Source: JALZUV01 sp963837025
GTDB lineage: Bacteria; Pseudomonadota; Alphaproteobacteria; Rickettsiales; JALZUV01
Length of the DNA stretch: 64,000 nt
NCBI GenBank assembly: GCA_963837025.1
Contig: CAWILT010000002.1
Location: 310,001-374,000, forward strand
Direction of reading: 5' to 3'
The translations under genes and the position numbers were made by a program. Shown piece by piece: positions 9,447-17,235 of the stretch (its first letter is position 1; the number at the start of each line of letters is the position of its first letter). Under the pieces are notes generated by a model that saw only the letters and a list, made by a program, of their open reading frames with translations, did not search any database and was not told the DNA's origin.

Positions 9447-10672
9447 TGGTTGATGAAAATCAGAGTCCGCTTCCTCCTCCACCGCCAGAGGTTCCGCCTG
9501 CTTCCGCAACAGGTGTGGATGATGATTATCAAGAAGAGGGCTACCAGCCTCAACAATTTGAGCAAGAACCTTCGGTAAGAGATGATGCGGGTCCGGCTGT
9601 GGCTAACATGGCAGGAAAAAACGTTGTTTTAATCTTGGTTGGCGTCAGTTTCGCAGTATTTTTAATTTATAAAATATTTTTTGCGGGAGATGATGAGGGC
9701 CCCCCACCCGCGCCGGCACCTGATGTCAATGTGCAGGGTGCATCGGTTGCCCCAGCGCAAGATATTCCCATAACTGCTCAAATATTTGAGCCTTTGCCGC
9801 CTCCACCCCCACCGCCAGTTTTAAATACAGAAGAGGTATTGCCTTTACCACCGCCACCTGCACCTGCCAATACCGATATGCTATTTTCGGGCGATGCGCC
9901 AAGCAATGAGGCATTAGATGCTCGCCGCAAATCAACGATGCTTATTTTAGGTGGTGGTGGTACAGGCTCAGATGAAGAAGATCAAACCAACACCGAGGAA
10001 TCAGCGGCATTACGTGCCGTTGCAACCGATGTGGGCGATTTGGATAGTTTAATTCTTGAAGGTAAAATTATTCATGCCGTACTTGAAACCGCATTAGATA
10101 CCACTTTACAAGGCCCGCTTCGCGCTATTGTATCGCGTGATGTTTATGCAGAATCGGGATATGGCGTTTTAATCCCCAAAGGTTCACGTTTAATAGGAAC
10201 TTACAGCACCGATATCGTGCGCGGGCAAGGCCGCGTGTTTATTAGCTGGGCACGTGTGATTCGGCCTGATGGAATTGATGTTGCACTGCAATCACAAGCG
10301 ATTGACTCTTTGGGGCGCTCAGGCATTCCCGGTCATGTTGATAATCGCTATTTTGAGATATTTGGCGGAGCTATCTTAACGTCAATTTTAACCATCACCG
10401 TTGCCGGGGTTGCAGATGCTATTTTAAGTCCAGAAGATACCGCTACTACCATATCGCCTGATGGCGGCACTACAACAACGGGCAGTGGTGTAAATACTGC
10501 TATAACGAGTTCAGTTGAAACCATTGGAGGAGCTGCTACCAATATTGCAAGTGGTTTACTTGACGCTCGTCCCAACATTACAATTGATCAAGGCACGCCG
10601 TTCAAGGTTTTTGTTAATCGTGATTTAGAGTTTCCCGAATCGCTAACGCGTAAAGTTAACGTATTACAATGA
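9446..10672 (+). CDS. virB10: T4SS protein VirB10
   Basis: VirB10 spans from the inner to the outer membrane and transmits energy state to the outer-membrane core. The 408-residue product has a cytoplasmic acidic/Pro-rich N terminus, one membrane helix at about residues 58-75 (VVLILVGVSFAVFLIYKIFF), a Pro-rich periplasmic linker, and a C-terminal TrbI/VirB10 domain with the conserved block GVLIPKGSRLIGTY and SWARVIRPDG, then the antenna-helix region (GGAILTSILTITVAGVAD) and a C-terminal FKVFVNRDLEF strand. Length is normal. It overlaps virB11 by four bases (ATGA). Confidence 0.96.
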   Translation: MVDENQSPLPPPPPEVPPASATGVDDDYQEEGYQPQQFEQEPSVRDDAGPAVANMAGKNVVLILVGVSFAVFLIYKIFFAGDDEGPPPAPAPDVNVQGASVAPAQDIPITAQIFEPLPPPPPPPVLNTEEVLPLPPPPAPANTDMLFSGDAPSNEALDARRKSTMLILGGGGTGSDEEDQTNTEESAALRAVATDVGDLDSLILEGKIIHAVLETALDTTLQGPLRAIVSRDVYAESGYGVLIPKGSRLIGTYSTDIVRGQGRVFISWARVIRPDGIDVALQSQAIDSLGRSGIPGHVDNRYFEIFGGAILTSILTITVAGVADAILSPEDTATTISPDGGTTTTGSGVNTAITSSVETIGGAATNIASGLLDARPNITIDQGTPFKVFVNRDLEFPESLTRKVNVLQ

Positions 10673-11652
10673 GTATTGCTGCGCTTCGCACCTATCTCGA
10701 GCCCATCAAAAAGCTATTTGAACGTGATGGGGTTACAGAAATATCCATCAATAATCCGATGGAAGCATGGGTTGAACAAAATGGCGATATGCGGTTGGAG
10801 CATATTCCTGAATTTAATGTAGAGCATTTGAAAAGCTTGGCACGCCTGATTGCGCAATCAACCGATCAGCATATCAGCGAGGAGTCGCCTTTATTATCAG
10901 CCACATTGCCCGATGGTGAGCGGATTCAAATTGTCTTTCCACCCGCCGTCGAAACGGGCAATGTTGCGATGTCCATCCGTAAGCCAAGCACCATGGATTT
11001 GGATCTTGATCAGTATGAAAGTTACGGCGCATTTCAATCCACCGAAGTTTCAAAGCTAGCCAATCAAGATGATATTTTGTTACGTAATATGCTGGATGAA
11101 GGCAATGTAAAAGACTTCATTAAAAAGGCGGTAAAGCTTAAAAAGAATATTATTGTAAGCGGCGGAACATCGACGGGTAAAACCACTTTTGTAAATGCGG
11201 CGTTGAAAGAAATTGATGCATCCGAGCGCATCATTACCGTAGAAGATGCGCGTGAAGTAAAGATCACGCATATAAAAAATCGTGTGCATTTAATTTCCTC
11301 AAAGGGCGGGCAGGGTTTAGCCAAAGTTACCACCCAAGATTTAATTGAAGCCTGTTTGCGCCTACGACCTGACCGGATCATTGTTGGTGAGCTGCGAGGC
11401 GCAGAAGCTTTTAGTTTTTTACGCGCGGTCAATACTGGCCACCCAGGTTCGGTTTCTACCCTGCATGCCGATACCCCGCAGTTAGCCCTAGAGCAGCTAG
11501 TGCTTATGGTAATGCAGGCCGGATTGGGAATCACACGCGACCAAATTAAAAACTACGTTGAAAACGTAATAAATGTTATCATCCAGCTCAAACGTGGTGA
11601 GCGCGGCAGGCGCTACGTATCCGAAATTTATTTTAAAGGCGAAAGCGAATAA
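10669..11652 (+). CDS. virB11: T4SS ATPase VirB11
   Basis: VirB11 is a hexameric AAA+ traffic ATPase at the cytoplasmic face of the T4SS. The 327-residue product shows the N-terminal domain (ERDGVTEISINNP), Walker A GGTSTGKT at residues 165-172, an Asp box/ITVEDAREV, Walker B region RPDRIIVGELRG, and the His box TGHPGSVSTLHAD. All residues needed for ATP hydrolysis appear present. The start is set by the ATGA overlap with virB10; virD4 begins 6 bases after the stop. Confidence 0.97.
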   Translation: MSIAALRTYLEPIKKLFERDGVTEISINNPMEAWVEQNGDMRLEHIPEFNVEHLKSLARLIAQSTDQHISEESPLLSATLPDGERIQIVFPPAVETGNVAMSIRKPSTMDLDLDQYESYGAFQSTEVSKLANQDDILLRNMLDEGNVKDFIKKAVKLKKNIIVSGGTSTGKTTFVNAALKEIDASERIITVEDAREVKITHIKNRVHLISSKGGQGLAKVTTQDLIEACLRLRPDRIIVGELRGAEAFSFLRAVNTGHPGSVSTLHADTPQLALEQLVLMVMQAGLGITRDQIKNYVENVINVIIQLKRGERGRRYVSEIYFKGESE

Positions 11653-11658
11653 AGTAAT

Positions 11659-13479
11659 ATGGCCAGTAATTCTGATTCGGCTAATTTCTTTCTAGTCGCC
11701 ATAGTCATTATCATTCTGATGATAATTCCTATTTACTTAGGAGGTATCGCGAGTGTGTACTTTACCTTCACCCATATTTGGGGTGACGGGTATGGCTTGC
11801 CCTATGCCAAAGCCATGCTCAACCCAATGGTATGGTATCAATATGTTAACTACTTATTTGGCGATCTCTATACTTACTCATTAAATGTGGGCGTGCACCC
11901 CAAATTTAAATCCAGCGATTTTCAGATGTATTTATTTGGCCCGATTGTTGGCGCCATTTTTATCATGATTGTACTGATATGGATGGTACGTGCGCCCTTG
12001 CTTGATTTCCGTCCTTTCAAGATAAAAGAAGAAGTGCATGGTTCGGCGCGTTGGGCAACCGAAGGTGATATTAAGAAGGCTGGTTTACGTTCTAAGAAAG
12101 GCTTTTTATTGGGGCGCACAGGAGCCAAAAACTATTTAGTAGCCGATGATTTCCAGCATGCGCTACTCTTTGCACCGACCGGTTCGGGTAAGGGTGTAGG
12201 CTTTGTGTTGCCTAATCTTCTCTTTTGGGAAGAATCAGTCGTTTGCCACGATATTAAACTGGAAAACTATCTCGTAACGTCAGGCTGGCGCGCCAGCATT
12301 GGTCATGATTGCTATGTGTGGAACCCAGCGGATCCTGACGGTAAAACGCACTGCTATAACCCGCTTGATTGGATATCGGAAAAACAAGGCCAGATGGTGG
12401 ATGATGTGCAGAAAATCTGTAACCTTATTCTGCCTGAGCAAGAATTTTGGATGAATGAAGCGCGCTCACTGCTAATGGGCGTTATTCTCTATTTATGTGC
12501 TGATCCCAACAAACCTACCAGCTTTGGTGAGGTAGTGCGCACCATGCGTGGCGATGATGTGGTTTATGCTTTAGCCGTAGTGCTGGATACTATTGGTAAG
12601 CAAATTCATCCAGTATCTTATATGAACATTGCAGCGTTTTTGCAAAAAGCCGATAAAGAGCGCTCAGGTGTAATCTCCACCATGAACTCCGGCTTAGAGC
12701 TGTGGGCAAACCCATTAATTGATACATCAACCGCTTCATCCGACTTCAGCCTAATGCAGTTGAAAAAGAAAAAGCTCACCGTTTATTGCGGCGTAACCCC
12801 CGATAACTTAAAACGACTCGAGCCTTTGCTTAAAGTATTCTATCAGCAAGCCGCCGATTTTCTAACCCGACATATGCCCAAACCCGATGAAAAATATGGC
12901 GTGTTATTTGTAATGGATGAGTTCCCAACCTTAGGCGAGATGACGGCTTTCCAAAGCGGTATCGCTTATTTCCGTGGCTATCGTGTGAAGCTCTTCCTTA
13001 TTGCGCAGGATACCCAGCAGCTAAAAGGTATTTACGAAGAAGCGGGCATGAACTCATTCTTATCGAACAGCTACTATCGCATTACTTTTGCAGCAAACAA
13101 TATTGATACCGCCAATATGATATCGCAGCTTATTGGCAATAAAACCGTGAAACAATATTCGCATAACAAACCAAAATTCCTCGATTTGAATCCAGGTTCA
13201 CGTACGGTAAACGAGTCGGAAATTCAGCGTGCATTGCTATTGCCACAAGAGGTAATTACCCTGCCACGCGATGAACAAATTTTGCTAATTGAATCTTTCC
13301 CACCCATTAAAACGCAAAAGATTTTCTACTTCCAAGACCCCTTCTTTATGAAGCGCGCATGGGGGCAAAATCAATTTAAACAAATGACGGGGCCTGAACC
13401 AATCCCACTACCCGAACAAGAGCCCTATGATCCACGCAAAAAAGTCGCTCCTAAGCCTTTGAAGAAAGAAGAAGCTTAA
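11659..13479 (+). CDS. virD4: T4SS coupling protein VirD4
   Basis: VirD4 is the inner-membrane coupling ATPase that recruits substrates to the T4SS channel. The 606-residue product has two N-terminal membrane segments (about 10-35 and 92-110), then the VirD4/TraG cytoplasmic domain with HGSARWAT, Walker A APTGSGKG (172-179), and Walker B VLFVMDEFPTLGE, followed by the FLIAQDTQQL motif. The C-terminal tail is Pro/Lys-rich. It ends the T4SS operon. No relaxase or transfer-origin gene follows, which favours protein export over conjugation. Confidence 0.97.
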   Translation: MASNSDSANFFLVAIVIIILMIIPIYLGGIASVYFTFTHIWGDGYGLPYAKAMLNPMVWYQYVNYLFGDLYTYSLNVGVHPKFKSSDFQMYLFGPIVGAIFIMIVLIWMVRAPLLDFRPFKIKEEVHGSARWATEGDIKKAGLRSKKGFLLGRTGAKNYLVADDFQHALLFAPTGSGKGVGFVLPNLLFWEESVVCHDIKLENYLVTSGWRASIGHDCYVWNPADPDGKTHCYNPLDWISEKQGQMVDDVQKICNLILPEQEFWMNEARSLLMGVILYLCADPNKPTSFGEVVRTMRGDDVVYALAVVLDTIGKQIHPVSYMNIAAFLQKADKERSGVISTMNSGLELWANPLIDTSTASSDFSLMQLKKKKLTVYCGVTPDNLKRLEPLLKVFYQQAADFLTRHMPKPDEKYGVLFVMDEFPTLGEMTAFQSGIAYFRGYRVKLFLIAQDTQQLKGIYEEAGMNSFLSNSYYRITFAANNIDTANMISQLIGNKTVKQYSHNKPKFLDLNPGSRTVNESEIQRALLLPQEVITLPRDEQILLIESFPPIKTQKIFYFQDPFFMKRAWGQNQFKQMTGPEPIPLPEQEPYDPRKKVAPKPLKKEEA

Positions 13480-13603
13480 CCGCCGAGCAAGCTACCGCCC
13501 CGACTGAACGATTGAAATATCGGCAATGGCAGCTAAGGATAGTAATAGTTAATGGGTTACGCTAATCTTGCGCTAGCCGTTTAAAAATAAGGATTTTTAA
13601 ATA

Positions 13604-14470
13604 ATGTTTAGTGTAATTGCCCTTTCATCTGCTCAAAAGCCGATTGATGAAGCACGAAAAGAGTCTCTCTTAGCGACATTGGCGCCTAACCAGTTTAAAT
13701 GGCTACGCAAAAATCGGGCGATGGTTATGCGTTTCGCATCTCCTCCAGCTGAGGTGCAGCTTCTAGCTGCAACAGAGGGGGGTGAAATAGATTTGCTGGT
13801 TAAGGAGGGTGAGGGCGAGTTTAAGCCTAAAAAACTGCTCATTTGCGATATGGACTCGACCATAATTGAGCAAGAATGCATTGACGAATTAGCCGATTTT
13901 GTGGGTTTGCGTGATAAAGTGGCCAATATTACTGAAAGCGCCATGCGCGGAGAACTCGATTTTGAAGCCGCATTGCGTGAGCGGGTAACCCTTTTAAAAG
14001 GACTGCCTGAAGAAACAATGAAAGAAGTCTTTACCAAGCGAATTACTTTTTCAAAAGGGGCTAAGTGGTTGATTAGCGGCATGAAACGTAATGGCGCGCG
14101 CTGTGTTTTGGTGAGTGGAGGTTTTGTTTTTTTCACCGAAGCAGTCGCACGCGAAATGGGGTTTGATGAGCATTACGGTAATCGATTGGTTATTGAAAAT
14201 GGTATGATTACCGGCGATGTAGTTACCCCTATTTTAGATAAGAATGCTAAACTCAAAATTTTAAACCATAAAATTGAATCTTTAGGCATTACTGCCGATG
14301 ATGTTTTAGCCATTGGTGATGGGGCAAATGATATACCCATGCTACAACATGCCGGCATGGGCGTAGCCTACCGCGCTAAACAAGCTACCAAAGAGGCGAC
14401 AAAATTTAGCCTCGATTACGCTGATTTAGAAACATTATTATGGGCGCAAGGTATCAGCTCGCAAGCTTAA
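13604..14470 (+). CDS. serB: Phosphoserine phosphatase
   Basis: SerB removes phosphate from O-phospho-L-serine in the last step of serine synthesis. The 288-residue HAD-superfamily product has a divergent N-terminal regulatory part of about 75 residues, motif I ICDMDSTIIEQEC (nucleophile Asp82, Asp84), the cap region with TESAMRGELDFEAALRERV, motif II VLVSGGF, and motif III/IV GDGANDIPML. An AAGGATTT sequence precedes the ATG. The 124 bases between virD4 and this gene hold no other visible gene. Serine synthesis is not expected in the most reduced Rickettsiaceae, so this genome is less degraded. Confidence 0.95.
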   Translation: MFSVIALSSAQKPIDEARKESLLATLAPNQFKWLRKNRAMVMRFASPPAEVQLLAATEGGEIDLLVKEGEGEFKPKKLLICDMDSTIIEQECIDELADFVGLRDKVANITESAMRGELDFEAALRERVTLLKGLPEETMKEVFTKRITFSKGAKWLISGMKRNGARCVLVSGGFVFFTEAVAREMGFDEHYGNRLVIENGMITGDVVTPILDKNAKLKILNHKIESLGITADDVLAIGDGANDIPMLQHAGMGVAYRAKQATKEATKFSLDYADLETLLWAQGISSQA

Positions 14471-14484
14471 GCTACTGTAAATCC

Positions 14485-15639
14485 TTAAAATAAACTCCAA
14501 AGCCGCTCCGTTTTAATCCAGCCAGTTTCTGTATAAATCTGCATTGATAATGCTGGATTACTTAAATGATCTAAAAAGCGGCTTAGCGTTTGTGCTAGCC
14601 TAATGGCATCATCTTCATCCAACGTTTGATGCACAAAACTGTGGCATTGCATGGCTAACTGCAACGTCGCTAAGCGAATACCAATAATAGTAATACGCTC
14701 GGCTAAACTATCACCAAATCCTGAATAGGGAAACAATGCTGCGCCAAGCTCAGCAACAATCCATCGTTTAAAAAAAGGCTGCCAGCTGGCCTGCATAAAG
14801 CTCCACGCTTGCTGCATTTGCTGCGAATTTTGCGTATGCGCCTCGCCAAATTGCAGCGCACGTGTTTGTTCATCAAAAGTGACGTCTAATGCGCGTTGCA
14901 TCGTATCAATCACCGCCTCAAGGCGGGGACGATTAGATTTTTTAGCGGCGCCTACCAATCCTACCAAAGCGTGATAAAGATGAACTTTATCATGTTCAAA
15001 TGGCTGAGGTTGGGTGATACGGCTATCAGCAGTTTTGAGGTAAAACTCAACAGCCATCGGCCATGTTGCTTTATCAATGGCCTGCATAGATTGCGCCACA
15101 CTATGCATCCGCGCGATAATACGACCCGCGTCGGCATCTTCGGTTAACGCTGCTTTTAAAAATGCTTCATGAACGGCTAATGCGCTTTCATCAGATAATT
15201 CATCAGGTTTATAATTATGTAAATTACTCGGTAAACGATTGGTTTCTGCTTCATGCCATTGACTAGGAGATTGGCTGGAACGCAGTGCCAAACGTGTAAT
15301 CTCGGGACAAGATATGCTGGCCGTTTGCAACGTAATGGCACCAATTTGGCGCGTGATACGGGGGAAAAAATGGCAGGCATCGCCCAAAAAATCAGATCCT
15401 CGGGTAGCGTGAATGCCGCACCAGCCTTGATCGAATTTAACGCAATAGTCGGTATTGGCGTCGCGCTTCATCACATGGGCAGATTCGCCACTTACTACAT
15501 CATTTAAAAGCTCAGGCGCGGCTGCTTCATAACGCGCTAACGTAACTTCGTCCACCTGCATGCCCCAGCCTTTGCAGCATGTATCCTCGCATTTATCGCC
15601 GAGGCATTGAAAATCTTTAAACCAATCCGTTTGTTTCAT
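14485..15639 (-). CDS. fliB: FliB-type flagellin lysine-N-methylase-like protein
   Basis: FliB family proteins methylate lysines on flagellin. The 384-residue product (from MKQTDWF) has the family's Cys pattern: CLGDKCEDTCCKGW near the N terminus, DYCVKFDQGWCGIH, and a later GDACHFFPRITRQ, followed by an ATASISCPE-like SCPE motif. These Cys are thought to bind an Fe-S cluster in the family. The start chosen (15639) lies at the very end of a T-tract of a terminator hairpin, so it has no ribosome binding site; a longer frame up to 15762 would overlap fliW and lacks FliB-like sequence. It is the last gene of the flagellar block. Confidence 0.8.
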   Translation of the reverse strand: MKQTDWFKDFQCLGDKCEDTCCKGWGMQVDEVTLARYEAAAPELLNDVVSGESAHVMKRDANTDYCVKFDQGWCGIHATRGSDFLGDACHFFPRITRQIGAITLQTASISCPEITRLALRSSQSPSQWHEAETNRLPSNLHNYKPDELSDESALAVHEAFLKAALTEDADAGRIIARMHSVAQSMQAIDKATWPMAVEFYLKTADSRITQPQPFEHDKVHLYHALVGLVGAAKKSNRPRLEAVIDTMQRALDVTFDEQTRALQFGEAHTQNSQQMQQAWSFMQASWQPFFKRWIVAELGAALFPYSGFGDSLAERITIIGIRLATLQLAMQCHSFVHQTLDEDDAIRLAQTLSRFLDHLSNPALSMQIYTETGWIKTERLWSLF

Positions 15640-15668
15640 AAAAAAATGCCCGATGTTTCCATCGGGCA
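15640..15668 (-). terminator. Rho-independent terminator or attenuator between fliW and fliB
   Basis: On the minus strand an 8-bp stem (GCCCGATG / CATCGGGC) with a 4-base loop is followed by a run of seven T, ending exactly at the fliB ATG. It would end fliW transcription or attenuate fliB. Confidence 0.75.
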
Positions 15669-15682
15669 ATCCATCTTTTTGT

Positions 15683-16210
15683 TTACGCGTTTTGCAGCAT
15701 TTCCTGCACTTTATACTTACTGTTTTGGAAAACATATTGCACGGCGGCGCGTGTTGGCACATAGACCAAAATAGGTGCGCGGGTGTTAACCGAAATTTTC
15801 ACATCATGCGGCGAACGATGCACCGATACAATTAACATGACCGTCAATTTATCAAAGTCAGTAACGCCTACATCCTGTGCTGCTTTTTCTAAATCCGCAC
15901 GGTCAATAAGTGCATTATCAAGCGCTAATGGCATGGTAACAAATGAAACTGCTGCATCATCTAACGATTGTAAAAGCTTGAATTGTTTTAGTTTTTCGTT
16001 CGGCAGATCCGTTAGTGCATAATTAAAATTGCCTGCAATGCCAAGCACGCCTTGCGGAAAAACAATCGGGTTATCCGTAGCAACTTCAATTTCTCCAAAG
16101 CGTGTTTCAATCGACACTTTGTTAGGGTTGCTTTGCGCGTTTTCGAGCGATTGATTCACTACTGCTGGGTTGGTTTTGGGCTGTTGGGTCACGGTATGTA
16201 ACATCTCCAA
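15683..16210 (-). CDS. fliW: Flagellar assembly factor FliW
   Basis: FliW binds flagellin and, in Bacillus and Campylobacter, antagonises the RNA-binding regulator CsrA, coupling flagellin synthesis to export. The 175-residue product has a low-complexity N terminus of about 30 residues, then the FliW domain: TRFGEIEV, PIVFPQGVLGI, the LLQSLDDAAVSFV block and the C-terminal NTRAPILVYV and region near the end. Start could be 16210 or the Met two codons on. It lies about 110 bases downstream of flgL. Alphaproteobacteria more often use FlaF and FlbT for this role, so its presence is notable. Confidence 0.88.
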   Translation of the reverse strand: MEMLHTVTQQPKTNPAVVNQSLENAQSNPNKVSIETRFGEIEVATDNPIVFPQGVLGIAGNFNYALTDLPNEKLKQFKLLQSLDDAAVSFVTMPLALDNALIDRADLEKAAQDVGVTDFDKLTVMLIVSVHRSPHDVKISVNTRAPILVYVPTRAAVQYVFQNSKYKVQEMLQNA

Positions 16211-16319
16211 GTTCCTTTAAATCGATGAGGATGTCACGCTACTTGCGTTTCTATCTTCGGGTTAACTATACACGGTTACCTACCATGTGAAAACTTTTTC
16301 CTTTTAACGATAGGCTCGT

Positions 16320-17228
16320 TTAGAGGAAATCAACCAGACGCAACCGGTTTAAGGATGCAAATGACTGGAATGAGGCTTGTAAAATTGTTTGATCGATGGC
16401 TAATTCGGTAGAGGCTTCAACGATATCGGTATTGATAAGTGATTCAGCTACACCCCGCCAATAAAGGCTAAGTTCTTGATGGCGTGTGGTCACACTTTCA
16501 ATCGCTACAATATTCGCATTGACCTTGGTTTGCTCTTTAATAATGTCTTGCAAAGCATCTTGCATCAGGCTGTAGGCCTCGCCTAACTGAGGGTCTCCTG
16601 CATTTCGAGTGTCCGCATCTAAACTTAAACCTATGGCGGCCATTACCTTTTGAAAGCCTAGCGCATCGCCGCGCACACCATAGGCAATTTCAATATTATC
16701 ATCAATACGCGCTAGAGCATCTTCGCTGCTGCCATTATAATAGGCTCTATCGGGTAAACCTGCGACGGTTGTATTAATGCCATTTTTAATGGGAGGCGCG
16801 CTGGTATTGCTGCCGCCAAACAGATAGCGCCCTTCAAAACTGGTATTCAGCATCTCGCCCAAACGATCGCGCATGGAGCCCATTTGCTGCTTAAATTGAA
16901 GCGCGTCACCATTGCTGCTACTGCGGCTTAGCAAAAGTAAATCTTCCATATCATCGACCAGCTCAATGATATTTTCCATCACCACCCGTGTGGTGTTGAC
17001 GCGCGATAATACCACTGCGTTATTTTCAACATAGGTTTTCGACTTGGCCATTTTCGATTCCAAAGAAACAAAATGTTCAACTTGGCTACCTAAGCCTTGA
17101 AAGTTATTGGTTTTTTTGCCACTCGATATTTGGTTTTGTAAATTTGCCAAACGCACCTGTGTGCGATTTACATCACCCAGTGTGCTTTGGTGAATCGAGT
17201 GAGTACTAACGCGTTGTATGGTCATCAT
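16320..17228 (-). CDS. flgL: Flagellar hook-associated protein 3 FlgL
   Basis: FlgL joins the hook to the flagellin filament together with FlgK. The 302-residue product has the flagellin-like N-terminal helix region (RVSTHSIHQSTLGDVNRTQVRLANLQNQISSGKK region), the GRYLFGGSNTSAPP motif typical of FlgL, and the C-terminal helical domain ending ASFQSFASLNRLRLVDFL-like. Length is normal. It begins 7 bases after flgK, with a GGAGC-type site before the ATG. Confidence 0.95.
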   Translation of the reverse strand: MMTIQRVSTHSIHQSTLGDVNRTQVRLANLQNQISSGKKTNNFQGLGSQVEHFVSLESKMAKSKTYVENNAVVLSRVNTTRVVMENIIELVDDMEDLLLLSRSSSNGDALQFKQQMGSMRDRLGEMLNTSFEGRYLFGGSNTSAPPIKNGINTTVAGLPDRAYYNGSSEDALARIDDNIEIAYGVRGDALGFQKVMAAIGLSLDADTRNAGDPQLGEAYSLMQDALQDIIKEQTKVNANIVAIESVTTRHQELSLYWRGVAESLINTDIVEASTELAIDQTILQASFQSFASLNRLRLVDFL

Positions 17229-17235
17229 TTGCTCC

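Noticed and set aside
11064..11534. 156-residue open frame on the minus strand
   Set aside because: Antisense to virB11 with all its ATPase motifs.
15640..15762. Longer FliB start at 15762
   Set aside because: It would overlap fliW and pass through a terminator hairpin; the added residues are not FliB-like.
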